Shown here one piece after another: positions 9,694-21,504 of a DNA stretch of 64,000 bases. The stretch covers positions 18,388,153 to 18,452,152 of the forward strand of contig NC_134028.1 of the NCBI RefSeq assembly GCF_964204645.1, in the 5' to 3' direction. The translations under genes and the position numbers were made by a program. Below the pieces are notes generated by a model, which searched no databases, was not told the origin of the DNA, and worked only from the letters and a program-made list of their open reading frames with translations. The stretch's first letter is position 1, and each line of letters opens with the position of its first letter. This DNA is from Tubulanus polymorphus (Eukaryota > Nemertea > Palaeonemertea > Tubulaniformes > Tubulanidae).

Positions 9694-11594
9694 TTTAAAC
9701 TGCAAACTCTATTTTTAGATGCAAACAATATTATAAGTGAAGCCCAGGGTGGTTTCAGATCTAAATACTCGACAGTTGATCATATCTACACTCTTAAAAC
9801 CATTCTTGAACTGTACCTTGGCCAGGGGAGAAGACTGTTCTGTGCGTTCGTAGATTTTAAAAAGGCATTTGATTCAATCTGTAGAGTAACTCTTTGGAAG
9901 AAACTAATTAGTAATTGTATTACAGGAAACTTCCTGAACGTTATTAAAAGCATGTACGACTCTGTAAAATCGTGCGTAAAATATAATGGCAATACCTCAC
10001 AATATTTCACTGCCGGCAGAGGTTTGAGACAGGGCGAAAATCTATCACCAATCCTATTTTCACTCTATTTAAATGATATAGAGGCATTTTTCGTGGGTAA
10101 TGGTAATCCAACTCTCTCATTTAAAGAAAAGCTGAATTCGGACTGCGATCATGATCTTGACACCCTGTTAAATCTATTTATTATTTTGTATGCAGATGAC
10201 ACAGTTATCTTAGCTGAGGATGAAAATTCACTGCAGTCGCAGCTGGATACTTTGTATGCATATTGTTTAGAAAACGATTTAACGGTTAATATCGATAAAA
10301 CTAAAGTTTTAATTTTTGCAAGAAGTAAATGTAGGATCAAGATAGATACAAAGTTTATGTTTGGCACAGATGAGATTGAGATCGTTGAGGACTATCTATA
10401 CCTGGGAGTTAAGTTCAATTGGAATGGCAGCTTCGCCAAAGCAAAAAAATATCTATATGACAAGGCAATGAGAGCAATGTTCTCGGTAATACAAAAAGGC
10501 AGACGCTTGAAGCTCCCGATAGATGTTTTGCTGAAACTATTCGATATGTGCGTCGCACCCGTTGCGTTATATGGTTGTGAGATATGGGGCTTTGAAAGCC
10601 TCGATTTATTAGAGAGTCTGCACTGTACGTTTTGCAAAATTATTATGAAAGTGTCAAAATATTCGCACAACCTGCAGGTATTAGCTGAACTTGGGCGGTA
10701 CCCCATGAGAATCGAGGTAAAACGGAGGATGGTAAACTTTTGGCTTAAAACTGTTACCGGCAAAGAATCAAAACTTAATGCAATCCTGTTCCGTATATCC
10801 CTCAATCTGTATGTACGCGAAAAACACAAGTCCCCTTGGTTATTGTATATAAAGAAATATTTGACGACATTGGCTTATCTTACATATGGTTACAACAATA
10901 CACGGAAAATTATAAAACGCTCTCCAAGTACGTGAAACAAGTCCTCCGTGACCAACACGTACAAGAAATGCTTCAAAAAGTGAATGACGATCAGCAGTAT
11001 GTTAATTTCAAACTATATAAGAACGACGTAAGGCTTGAAAAATATATAACTCAACTTGATGGAAGTCTTGTGCATAGCTTATTCGAATTCAGAATTGGTT
11101 CCTATTTATTACCGGTAAATAATCGATCGAACGCTCATATAGACCAAAGTGAAAGACTGTGCCCTGCCTGTAACATCGTAGGAGATGAGCTTCACTTCAT
11201 TTATGACTGCACTTTGCTAAGTGATCTGCGTGATAATTCCATCCATTTAAGTATGTCCAGAAACTTGGAAATATTAAGGAATCCTACCCCACAACTAGCT
11301 AAATTTATCCAGTTAGGTTTAAGCTTATACAAATCCCTCCAGTGAATTGTGTATATACGTGTGATATATCTTGCTGTATATAATTCAATCTCTGTACTTG
11401 CTTTGTTTGTAAATAGTTTTATTACTGGAAGTTTGATTTTAAATTGTGTTAATTCCTATTTTGTTTTGTATATATGTACATAATTCTGTTCATGTTTTGT
11501 AAATTTTCATATTTCATATTTTGTATTCAATCTTGCCTCCACGTACCATTCTTATGGTTGGAGTGAAATAAATGTCTTATCTTATCTTATCTTA
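9694..11594 (+). pseudogene. 5'-truncated LINE: reverse transcriptase and zinc knuckle
   Basis: The open frame starts before 9718 with ISEAQGGFRSKYST (RT fingers) and FVDFKKAFDSI (motif A aspartate). It continues with GLRQGENLSPILFSLYLNDI and the catalytic YADDTVILA near 10190, then the thumb, to a stop at 10935. The C-terminus continues in another frame (10836-11345), ending in a CX2CX7HX4C knuckle (CPACNIVGDELHFIYDC). One frameshift therefore lies near 10850. The 3' end has an AATAAA-like GAAATAAATG and a (TCTTA)n tail at 11575-11594. The endonuclease is missing through 5' truncation. It is inserted in Mutator-like element 1. Clade not assigned. Confidence 0.85.
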
Positions 11595-11650
11595 TCGGAC
11601 ATTAGAAACTTTCTACCTTTTGCGGGCAAAAGGTAGAAAGTTTCTAATGT
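11590..11650. repeat. Perfect 30-bp-arm palindrome at the LINE/hAT junction
   Basis: The arm starting ATCGGACATTAGAAACTTTC and ending ACCTTTTGC is followed by GG and its exact complement. The right arm is the start of the hAT-like element (11620). The left arm is an inverted copy of the same end, so this is a head-to-head joint or an older copy's terminus. Confidence 0.8.
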
Positions 11651-12920
11651 CCGATCGACAGTACCGGTAGCGCCGCTACTTAGCAATAATAAGAACTAAT
11701 GTTATTGACGATGTTTTGTTGAGTGGAAAGACGCCGAGTACCAGTATATATCCGATAGGTTCGAATCCCCAATTTCTTCGGGATGATTTGGTTTTAAAAT
11801 AGCGATCGTTTTAATAGATTTGGTGTACCTCATTAAACTTACCCACCGTCAACACACCTGCCGGATGTGAAACAGGGGACGTCCTATTCCAATGACGCTA
11901 AAGATTTTGTGTGAATTTTATGGTACTGTAACGGCGGTATGAATTAAATTCAGCTTAGACTGGTATTTTAAGGCAAACTCTAATGGGCTAACTGCACATC
12001 GTCGAAAGACTTCTCATCCATCGATACTTGATAAAAATGAAATAAAACATCTAGTTCCAATTATCTCATGTAAGCATCACATTTATTTTGAAAATCTCAA
12101 CCATACATCAAAACATTTTAAAGCCTTCTATATCAAATGCAATCTTTTGCTAACATAAACAATAGACAAATGGCCATATCTCTATCATATTAATTACATC
12201 ACGAATGCTAAATATTGCGATATTAATTGAAATCGTTCAACCAACAAATGAATTTAGTTAACATAATATCATCACAAACCATTCATATCCTTGGCAAAGG
12301 ACTTATAGGCTTTTATAATATCCAAACAGGAAAACTTTAGTCTCATTTCTATGCGAGTAGAAATACATTATCATTATAACATCCATATCTTTGGATTATA
12401 TATAACATCCATATCTGTGCATTATATATATATGTTTACAATGTCATATCTCTTAATAATAATCATTCCAATAATTAAATTAATAATACTAATTTATTTA
12501 TAAATTAATAATTGATAATTAAACAATCAACTCTGCTATAATTAAGTTACACATGAGGTAAAAAAATTATGACATAAAAACTCCTGTCAGAGTAATAGAA
12601 GTAACTCTGTCTAATACATGAAATAACACATTTTAAACAATGAACTGAGCTCTGAATCTGATGAAAATATTCAATCTGAGATCTTACGAATGATGTTATT
12701 TAAGCCCTCTACTTCTGAAAACTGAATAGCGCGCTGTGAACTTCAACTTCAAAACAAATTTGTTGAACAGCAGTGTATCGAAAAACTGTACGTACAGTGT
12801 ACCGCGAACTGAACGCGGCGTCTTCTCACTTAGAAAATTATCGACTTGACAGATTAGTTCGATTTTCGACCGCGGCGGCGCTATACGACATTGGACAAAA
12901 GAAACTTTCTACCTTTTGCC
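11620..12920. mobile_element. Non-autonomous hAT-like element with 8-bp TSD
   Basis: Ends GGCAAAAGGTAGAAAGTTTC and its complement at 12901-12920 form the TIRs, with weaker similarity inward (TGTCC, then TAGCGCCGC). The flanks carry CTTTTGCG at 11612-11619 and again at 12921-12928, a perfect 8-bp duplication as produced by hAT transposases. The 1301-bp body has no ORF. A B-box-like GGTTCGAATCCCC lies at 11759. Confidence 0.75.
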
Positions 12921-13203
12921 CTTTTGCGGCCCGCTAGAAGTATACTCCACACATACTGTCCATGCATGTCTCTGTAACCGAAGGTAGAGACAAAAACACG
13001 GTTCAGGACTCGGCAGCGGACACCGGCCCGGAAAATATTTCAAAACGTGTATTGTCGGTACCTAGCACGATTTCAGCGTTTTTCGGGAATTCCCTGAAAT
13101 TTCGGCGTTTTGCAGAAATTCCCTGAAATTTCAGCGTTTTTATTTCAGCGTTTCAGCTTTTTCAGCGAAGTTCAGGAACCGTACGCACAATTCTTTAAAA
13201 GAA

Positions 13204-15100
13204 TAGACTGGTTACCGGTCTCTATATCCTCCATTTTACATTTTCGATGCATGTCAAATAAGGTCAAACATGTAAAGTAGCAAGTTACTTCCTGGTTAAG
13301 ATGGCGTCTCTTCGAATCTGCTTAGCTTCGAGCGATATCAAAATTGCCCTTTACAATGGACGGAAAGACATTAATTGCTAAGTATCAGATAAATCCACTG
13401 ATAATTTACCTGGTACTCGGAATACAAACTAACAAGCATCGAAATCTAATGCGAGGTGAGCTCTGCCGCGACCGTCACTGAATACAGAACATTCTGAAGG
13501 AACAGGGGACATCCTTTCTATATCTACCGTTCGTGAGATGTATTTAGTGAATTGATGTTTTAATACAGTGTTGTAAAATGACTATTTTTAGTTTCTGAAT
13601 AAAGTTTACAATTGCTGAACTCCTTAGTGCTTTGTGAGATCAGATATTTAGATCCACCTCAGCCTACTGATTTCCTGATACAGACAGCAAGTTGGGACCG
13701 TCAAATTAAGAGACTTGGTCAAGACAAGATACTTAGATCACACTGGAAATTCGCAATATCCTCTCTCCTCATGGACCACACAATGTCAATGTTGACTTTG
13801 CTAGAAATCGATTATAGAATTCATCACGACCAATTCTTTTTCACTGAATTCAATATTTATTGTTCACTTCTGGTACAAAATGTTGTTCAGCCCCTGACAA
13901 GAGAATAAGCAATTGACAAGAGAATAAGCACTACATATTTCATGACATAGAACAGTAGTTTTTTTTTCATCGACAAATTGGGACGATCCTGATATCCCTG
14001 ATTTGAATGATAGTGTCTTTAGAATCAAAGACCATGTCTCGACCAGACAGATAATCCAATCACAATTCAAATTGAAGGCTCGCTAGTGCAGTTATTCACA
14101 GAATCCAGCTCTTTTAACCTTATCAGTTTAGCAGATCGTGAGCAGTGGAGAAATAAAGTACACAACATCTTGGCGCAGCGGCGCTTGCTGATGTAACTGA
14201 TGATGATGAGTTTATCAGAATCAAGGAGTTTCACCGCCTGTTATTTGGAATCTCATTTCATGACAGCTAGTGCTGATTCTTTATTCTCTTTGATTACTGC
14301 ATGATGTTATCATACTGAAATTAAAATACATATCACACTTACAATCAAACCTGGATTGACTTTACAATTAATGGTTCAGAATCCATTTTCAAACTTACCT
14401 TGATGCATTGCAATCTATTCTTTTCATGTCGAGCTAATTTGATACGCATTACTTCAATTTCTTAAAACATCCTACGAGTTGTGACTCACAAAATCATCAC
14501 TAAAAGTAAAACGCACACAATAATCTACAAAAGATAATCAATATAGTGATTGTGAAATAGCACTCATTCAATAATGTTCACATTTTTACGAAGTAAGTAG
14601 GTGAAGTTACCTCGTTGATGTCATTATTTTTACTGGATCAACTGATGTCCAATGTCACATTAAGAACAATCAATCAGTCGCCTCGAGTGAACAAACAAGT
14701 AGCCTCTGCTGCATGGTTCAGTATGTCAGTAGTGGTATAGTAGTATTGTATGTATTGTTGTTTCCATCCACCAGTCCAAAATGCTGATTGACGACCGGTA
14801 GGTTTTGACAGCGCTGTCACGCAGCTATCCTGAATTGAATACTGATATTTTCGGTACCACACGCTAAACAAGTGCCTGCAGAAGCGTTACCTGGCAGTTT
14901 TAATGGAATTTCTTTCTTCATTGGTATAAAAAAATGACTTTAAAGAGGTCCATGGAACGTAAATCGAAACACAGTGTAGGCGGCCATGTTATATTGTTCA
15001 CGTGATGAAATACTGAAATCTGATTGGATCCGTAAAATCCGCGGAAAATGGCGGACGGGCAAAACCTGTCCCATATTGAATGGGACAGGCAACCAGTCTA
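13204..15100. mobile_element. Non-autonomous DNA transposon, TIR TAGACTGGTTnCC, 9-bp TSD
   Basis: The left end TAGACTGGTTACCGGTCTC (13204) and the complement of the right end, TAGACTGGTTGCCTGTCCC (15100), match over about 19 bp with three mismatches. TTAAAAGAA flanks both sides perfectly (13195-13203 and 15101-15109). The right end also forms its own hairpin, CCTGTCCCAT...ATGGGACAGG. Small ORFs inside (13302-13382 and 13612-13908) resemble nothing known to me. A stray right end of the same family is at 19478-19496. Confidence 0.75.
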
Positions 15101-15316
15101 TTAAAAGAATCGACCGAAAATATTTCATGCGGTAAGTGTCACAAATTATGTATTGATCAAAGTTATAAAATAATCGCATTCTAGATGTAATCTGATTTAT
15201 TTTTGTATTACAAATCTATTGTATGCTCGATGATTGAATCTGAACATGTCGGATGTTTCATTAAACGTCAACTCAATCCATACCACGCACGACCATAAAT
15301 TCATTTCTCGTTCCAG

Positions 15317-15483
15317 AAAAGAAAGCGAAGAAAAGAAGATTTACCCAGCAGGATCTCCTTAATGAGCAAGTGAAGGCCAAAACAAAGAAAATTGAAATGG
15401 AATTGTCCGTCTTCGAAAAAGAATCAGCATTGCATATTCGCCTGTTAGAATTGAAGATAAAACACTTAGAAAAAGAGGAATAA
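15317..15483 (+). CDS. Terminal exon, basic coiled-coil tail of a Harbinger Myb-like accessory protein (tentative)
   Basis: After a clean acceptor (TTCTCGTTCCAG at 15305-15316) the frame encodes a lysine/arginine-rich stretch (KKAKKRRFTQQDLL). A leucine/glutamate heptad-like helix follows, ending KHLEKEE at the stop 15481-15483. AATAAA follows at about 15564. The convergent Harbinger transposase ends 860 bp away. PIF/Harbinger elements carry a second gene for a Myb/SANT-like protein, often with a basic or coiled-coil C-terminus. That context supports the call, but the SANT domain itself was not found. Confidence 0.5.
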
Positions 15484-16343
15484 TTGTGTAGAAAATTGTG
15501 AATTTTTTTCTTCATTTTTCAAAAGTTTTATATATTTCATATATTTGTTAATTCTGTTATCAAATAAATTGCCGCAAAAGTTCCATTATTTGAAATAATT
15601 GTTACATGTTCTCTCTTGTATTAGCAGCATTGTGTGGATGATGTTGGGGTGTCGGTCGCTGAGGGAAAAAGTGTGGAAATTATCCCCGTTGTAAAAATGT
15701 TGTATTCAAGTCTATGGAAAAGATCTTTTTTTTAATTCTAAATTTTTGATAAAGTTGAAGTGATAAATAAGCACTAATCCTAAACTCCCTCAATAGTTCA
15801 TGCTTCCGTCGATATGATTCTAAATCCGAAATTCGAATATCTTTTTTAGAATATTGACCAAATATCCATACCACAATCCTTTAAAGTGTCAAGTAAAAAC
15901 CCCAAATGAAAATAGATAGTACGTTTTACGATTAGATTTAGGAACTTATATGTAGATAGATATTGCATTACTACTTTTATACTATATTTCTTCATAGAAA
16001 TTTCCAAACTGCGATAATGTCACCACAGAGAATTTGAAAAGTTTGTGAAATTAAAATATTTTGTTGAATTTTGCTACGAAGTCAAATTTGGGGGAATTTT
16101 ACCAGGGTTATACTACTTACCAGTTACCAAATTTAGTATCATCAATAACCTCTAACATTTACCTAATTAGTGTCGAAAAACCGAAAACTTGAAATTTCTA
16201 ATACGTGCACATTTTTTTTGATGATTTGAGTCTGCATGTCTGCATTAATTGTATGGCAGATAACTCATGGCATTAGTTATTAAAATTGTCCAATCATCTT
16301 TTCCACACACTCTTTACCAATTAAAAGTAGAACCGAATCTTAT

Positions 16344-17838
16344 TTAAAAATAAGTGTTTGTGACATATGTTTTCATATGTAGCCCTTGTTCATCAGATGC
16401 ATGTGCAACATGGTTTTCATCTACTACTAGTTCACAATTCACTGCATCTTCATCCCTGAAAACCTCTTTATTCATTATTGCGAAATTATGCAATACTGCA
16501 CATGCTGTTATAACGTTGCATGCTTCTGCAGTAGCTAATCTTAATTCACCATGTAAACAGTGAAATCTTCTCTTAAGCCATCCAAATGTTCTCTCTATAG
16601 TTGGCCTGGTTTGTTTATGAGATCTATTAAAGTTATGTTGTTGCAGTCCATTACAATTCAAGTATGGTGTAATGAGGTGTTGTTAAGGCATATCCACTAT
16701 CCCCAAGCAAGTGACCTTTGTAAGGGGTTCCATTCAAGTATCTAAAATGTAAGATTATAATTGATTAAAATACATGGATTTTTTATATTGAAGTTAGAGT
16801 AGACATTTTAGAGTAGACATTTTCTTTTTAGTAACCTATCGAATTTTGTGAAGTTTATGAGGCTTAAATAACCAATCGGGGCTATGCCAACAACGGCTGA
16901 AGCAACATCAAGCACTTTAGTTAAATTCAACTCCTTGTAGTTGTAGGCCTATAATGCTTTTACATTTACCACACGGCTTTTAATTTCTCAATACTTTACC
17001 TGGCAAGCGAAGAGGCTCTGTAGATGAAGCTATCGTGACAACTTCCTGGCCATTGTGCAACGATATTCGTTAGTAATCCTGAAAATGAAATGAATATTCT
17101 TAAAGCATAAGCTAAAAAGTATGAATATCTTACCAATATCCCCCTCCCTCAGCTTGAGCTCAGACCACTATTCCAAAATCTTCTATAGTATATATTTCGA
17201 ATCTTGTCATTTGCAAGTCAATTAAATATCATTTTTTGTACCAATAAATTCGCGGCGTGAAAATGTATATGCTTACCTATCTTACTATAGATATTAAACT
17301 TACCATCGGCATTGCAAACAGCCTGCACATTGATACTATGGTATCCCCTTCTATTATCATAGTCGGCTTCGTTCTCATTTGGTCCCTGTATTCGTATGTG
17401 CGTTCCATCGATGCACCCAATTATACCAGGAAATTGCGATATCAGATAAGTTCGCTTTCGTTTTTGCGATTTCAATATTTGTCGTAGGAAATTTTATAAA
17501 ATCATTCTTCAACGAGCATAGAGCATTTGTCACTTCGCTTATACATCTTGACACCGTCGATTTGCTCACCCCAAAACTATCAGCAATCACTTCTAAGAAG
17601 GATCCACTTGCGTAAAATCGCAATGCTATCAGAAGTTTGTTTCTTTGGTTAAAGGTAGACCACGTTTCGAATCTCTGACAACGAGATAGTGTGATAACAG
17701 ACTGTGAAGTCGCTCAATGCCTGCTAAAATAAGCCTATATCGGTGGTAGCATTCATCATCTGTTAAAATACGGTCTATCCTCGAGGAATATGACTTTTCG
17801 TTAGCTTGTCGCCCAGCCATCAAGTAGAAAGCAGCCAT
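16344..17838 (-). pseudogene. PIF/Harbinger transposase (HARBI1-like, DDE_Tnp_4), one frameshift
   Basis: Four exons fit. Exon 1 runs from ATG at 17838 (MAAFYLMAGRQ) to a 1-nt shift near 17627. Exon 2 goes to the GTAAGT donor at 17303 and carries [20 protein letters not shown], then CIDGTHIRI with the first catalytic Asp. Exon 3, 17000-17078 (TTTTCAG acceptor, GTAAAG donor), carries VAQWPGSCHDSFIYR. Exon 4, 16344-16741, carries LLGDSGYALT with the second Asp and RPTIERTFGWLKRRF with the Glu. All DDE residues are present and introns join in phase. The only clear lesion is the frameshift. Transcription points away from the TIR-like region at 17839-18018, as expected for a Harbinger promoter end. 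Confidence 0.9.
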
Positions 17839-18018
17839 TTTTAACTCTGAGTTAAGGATTTAACTCTAGTCTGACCCTGGGTTAGAATTTAACTCTTTTT
17901 TCAAATTTTAACCCTAGGATCAAATCAAACCGACAACTATGGAGCGGATTTGACCCTAGGGTTAAAATTTGACAGGGGTTAAGGAATTTGACACTAGGGT
18001 TAAAATTTAACCCACAAC
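17839..18018. repeat. Harbinger right terminal region with subterminal repeats
   Basis: Between the transposase start and the next LINE, the minus strand reads from GACCCGGTTCCATAGTTGTG inward. It then shows four to five copies of a TTAAAATTTTAACCCTAG-type word alternating with GTCAAAT and TTAACTC. The repeated CATAGTTGT (18018 and 17940 ends) also fits subterminal transposase sites. The matching left TIR was not found, so the left end is lost or lies beyond the nested insertions. Confidence 0.6.
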
Positions 18019-18025
18019 TATGGAA

Positions 18026-19215
18026 CCGGGTCCTGGGGATAAATCAATTCTATATTACATAAAAGAAATTTATTCAGATTTTCCTGAAAAGTTCGGACGT
18101 AATGATCAATTCATTACCGACCTCCTCGGTATAGCTAATAATTTCAATTACTTTTTTTTAATAAATATCGGTCCAAAACTAGCTGATAAAATGCCAGATA
18201 CAAACAAAGATTTCAAGAGTTATCTAAACAACAGAGTTTAAGACACAATTTTCCTTGCTCCTGTGACTAAATTAGAAACAGAAAATATTGTTAAACTTTT
18301 TAAATCAAAGAAAAGTTCTGGAGTCAATAATGTTAGTCAGAAAATATCAAAGGAGGTCATCCATCTTATCTCTGATCCCTTAGTATACATCTTTAATCTT
18401 AGTTTGGTATCTGGCGTTTATCCTAGTGCTCTCAAAATTGCTCAGGTTTGTCCAATTATAAAAGATAAAATTTTAAAAAATTTTAGAAAAAATTATGTAT
18501 TCCCGTGTCGTTGAGATTCTTGAATCTCATGATGTAATTTCAGACTCCCAGTTTGGGTTTAGGAAAAAACATTCCACGTCCTATGCCCTAACGAAAATAA
18601 CCGATAGCTTAATTGATAAATTGGATTGTGGAGAGACTATTTTGATACCATAGTTCATGCAATTCTTTTAAGCAAACTCGACTACTATGGCATCAGAGGT
18701 TCAGCTAATATCTGGTTTAAAAATTATCTTTGTAACCGACTTCAGTGTGTAAAATATGGAGATAAAACATCCAATAGAATGAAAATAATATGTGGAGTCC
18801 CACAAGGATCGATTTCGGATCCTCTACTCTTTATATTGTACATTAACGACTGCCCCAATGCGTCAGCCATTTTGCAGACTATAATGTTCGTGGATGATAC
18901 TAATATCTTTGCTTCCCATAAAGAGTACAGAATTTTGGAGAGAACTGTCAATTTTGAACTTGCAAATTTGGATGTCTGGTTTAAGTCAAATAAACTTTCA
19001 TTAAATCTTGACAAAACACATTTCAAAAAAGGACTTCCGAATATATATCGGAGATATACCTTTACAAAAAGTAAGTAACACCAAATTTGTAGGAGTCCAA
19101 ATAGATGATAATTTAAATTGGAAAGCCCATATACAAAACATTGCGAAGAAAGTGGCACAAGGTATTGGTATCATCCGACGCTTATCATATTTTGTCAAAC
19201 TGGAGGACCAACGGT
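18026..19215 (+). pseudogene. LINE reverse transcriptase, internally deleted (CR1/jockey-like)
   Basis: Fragments in three frames follow canonical LINE order. The RT approach is at 18110-18460 (NNFNYFFLINIGPKLADK and FKSKKSSGVNNVSQKI). SDSQFGFRKKHSTSYALTKI lies at 18540-18610. GVPQGSISDPLLFILYINDC and FVDDTNIFASH (FADD becomes FVDD) lie at 18795-18915, and FVGVQIDDNLNWKAHI near 19090. Deletions remove the region before SRVVEILESH and the motif A block after 18630, and stops are scattered. It directly abuts the Harbinger end, so one was inserted at or into the other. Confidence 0.8.
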
Positions 19216-19477
19216 CCTGTGCTCTCGATGTAAAGTTTTTTTTAAATATCAATGAAAACACATTACATTGATCATTCTTACTCTTTTAATTATGCAGATC
19301 TGTTCTTTTTATCCGCCATTTTGCTAGTAACGCCATCTAGCGGTACACCTATCACACCGTTGATTTTCTCGGGGTAGCAGTGGAGAGTCCGGAGTAGTGC
19401 TCCCGCCTACTTGATTCACTAGTGTATTACTTGGTGTACTCCGGGTAACTAATCAAGCACCCTGCTGGCTCACTGAA

Positions 19478-19496
19478 GAGACAGGGAACCAGTCTA
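19478..19496 (-). repeat. Orphan terminus of the TAGACTGGTT family
   Basis: GAGACAGGGAACCAGTCTA is the complement of a TAGACTGGTTCCCTGTCTC end, the same family as 13204-15100. No partner left end is seen in the window, so this is a truncated copy. Confidence 0.55.
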
Positions 19497-21500
19497 ACCG
19501 GTCAATTCAATTCAGTTCACTGAAACGTATAAATGTTCATACAAAGATTTTTTAAATGGCCGCTAATGCAATGAAAGTAAAGGAAAATTAAAAAGAATTA
19601 TAAAAACGTGAAAGTGTTCTATTGTGAAAATTTAATTGTGTCAATAAAGAACGAACTGAATTATGCCGCGCATGAATACCAATTTCAAGGCTGATCACGC
19701 ACGCTGAACCAAGGTTAGCTTGCGCTGCTGAAATAACAAAACCGATAAAATAAATCATAAAAGGACAGCCGATATAGCCAATATACGAAAGGAACCTAGA
19801 TTTTATTCCTGCATTTAATGTATGTACATATCAGAGCCCAAGAAAGTTTCAAACGAAAGTTATCGACTCCCCAAGCCAGTTATCAATCCGCGTTATAGCA
19901 ATATGGGTTTGCAAGCTTGCAAGCCCATGAAAATGTGTAAATAGTGCTGATTTTGATGATCAACAATCGGCCATCTTGAATCTGACAGGGCCAATTTTTG
20001 GGCTGAAGCTGTCTCTTGGGTAGATACATGTGCAACCCAAATATCGAGTCATTACATTGAAGTGTCTTAAAAACTTCCCAGAATAACTGGATTCCGTCTA
20101 CAGACGGAAGGACGAACGGATGGACGACGTACGAAAAGTGAACGCAAAAGCCCGCTAGGACTAAAGTCCTAAGTTGGCTGAAACGATACCGGTACATAGA
20201 CCCTGGATTCAACACGTTATCTTTTGTTGGACCCAAAAAACTTGATATCAGTTCGGTGGTTGCTGGAAGTACAGAATAAGTTTCCTGTATAAAAAGGACT
20301 TATGCCCAAAGAACGGACCACACGTTTTATACAGAATTAACACAATCAAAGATTAAACCAATTTATCAGGTTATTACTATATTTCCAGCATATCCCTACA
20401 AAACGGATGGTAAATCCAAAATTATCTAGAAATAAGATAAACGGATATGGACGGTCCGGCTACTTATCTGCCGGATATTTTTCCGGTTTTAAAAACGGAA
20501 CTCGATGGCAATTTATCTATCAGTGTTTTTTGGTCGTTGGAACCGACTTAAAACTGTGGCTAGTATAAGTTAATTTGTTTACATGTTGAGAACAGGTGAA
20601 GCACGTGCAGCCTTTCACGTGTTAAAACAAAATGGTGGACCTGGTGTGAAAAAAATCGCTCCCAGGAAGGCACCGAGAAGAAATCCCATTGTAAAACATA
20701 GACAGCCATAGTCTCGTCGAGGTCGTGAAAGCAGTGCGCAAGCGGATTTTGTCCAATGCAAAGTAACATTATGTCTGTATAGACATCAGTTGTAAATTAA
20801 TTTTTAGTCGGATTACGGAACTCTTGAATTCTTGTTTAGGCGCAGCAACTGACCAAGAAGTGGAATGCGTACGTGTATATACGTTACATTCTTCTTTCTC
20901 TGGACAGCATGTAGAGTTGTGCAAATCGTTTTTGTTGGATTACCATTTAGTATGTGAATATTTTGTCGGATCATCTGATTGCTGTTTTCATCGAAATATA
21001 GCATATTATAGCATGTTAATACTAAAAAGTATCTTTTTAACCATGCTTTTAGACCACCCGGAACGCCCTAAAATGCATCTCCGGCGATATAAAAAGGCAA
21101 TAATTTTTTTTGGGGGGAGGGGGAATCTTAAGTTATACGTATGATGTAATGTGTTAACATGTTCTCAGGCAAAATAAATTAATGCCACAATTTTAGGCCC
21201 ATAAATCTCATTTAAAGTCTCGCAATGAATCCCTTTTATGGTTAGTGTGCAATTCACACAATTACCAAGTTTGTTCGCTGGTGTTATTTTGAAGTGAAGT
21301 TTGTTATATTTTTTTCAGGGGACATATTTACCGAGAAATTGTTACCTACATTCGATCGCCTGATGATGGCTACTAGTTAATAGCCAAAATGTTGAGTGAA
21401 AAATATTGTCACCCTGATATAAGTCAAACAATTCATAATCGTAGATACCTAGAATTTCATATCGAAATTTTCATGATAGTTTATTTATCTTACCTCATGA
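19497..21500. other. Non-coding interval with a dispersed repeat
   Basis: Bases 19930-20070 resemble 62490-62640 in the same orientation (AAATGTGTAAA, TTGATTTTGA and ACATGT words). The stretch near 20110 (GACGGAAGGACGAACGGATG) is a simple GACGGA-type motif. A 42-codon basic ORF at 20582-20710 is too short to support as a gene. Confidence 0.4.
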
Positions 21501-21504
21501 AATA

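Larger units (their letters stand above)
9328..13181 (+). mobile_element. Mutator-like (MULE-type) element 1, filled with nested insertions
   Basis: Terminal inverted repeats begin CGGTTCCTGAACTTCGCTGA at 9328 and end with its complement at 13181. They are similar over about 190-210 bp (9328-9520 and 12970-13181) and rich in GCTGAAA words. The flanks carry a perfect 9-bp duplication, TACGCACAA (9319-9327 and 13182-13190). Long TIRs plus a 9-10 bp TSD fit the Mutator superfamily. No transposase is present. The interior is a LINE and a hAT-like element, so the founder was a short non-autonomous copy of the same family as 22307-24661. Confidence 0.85.
9261..15131 (+). pseudogene. Probable exon of a Harbinger-associated gene split by two nested transposons
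   Basis: If the insertions 9328-13181 and 13204-15100 are removed with one copy of each TSD, the segments 9261-9327, 13191-13203 and 15110-15131 abut. The join keeps an open frame from 9266 and ends at a donor, GCG followed by GTAAGT (15132). That frame leaves one base in phase with the exon at 15317-15483. A possible acceptor, TTTTTTCACACAG, precedes 9261, but this frame has a TAA just inside it, so the true 5' boundary is unclear. The phase match is what supports one interrupted gene; it is inference. Confidence 0.45.
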
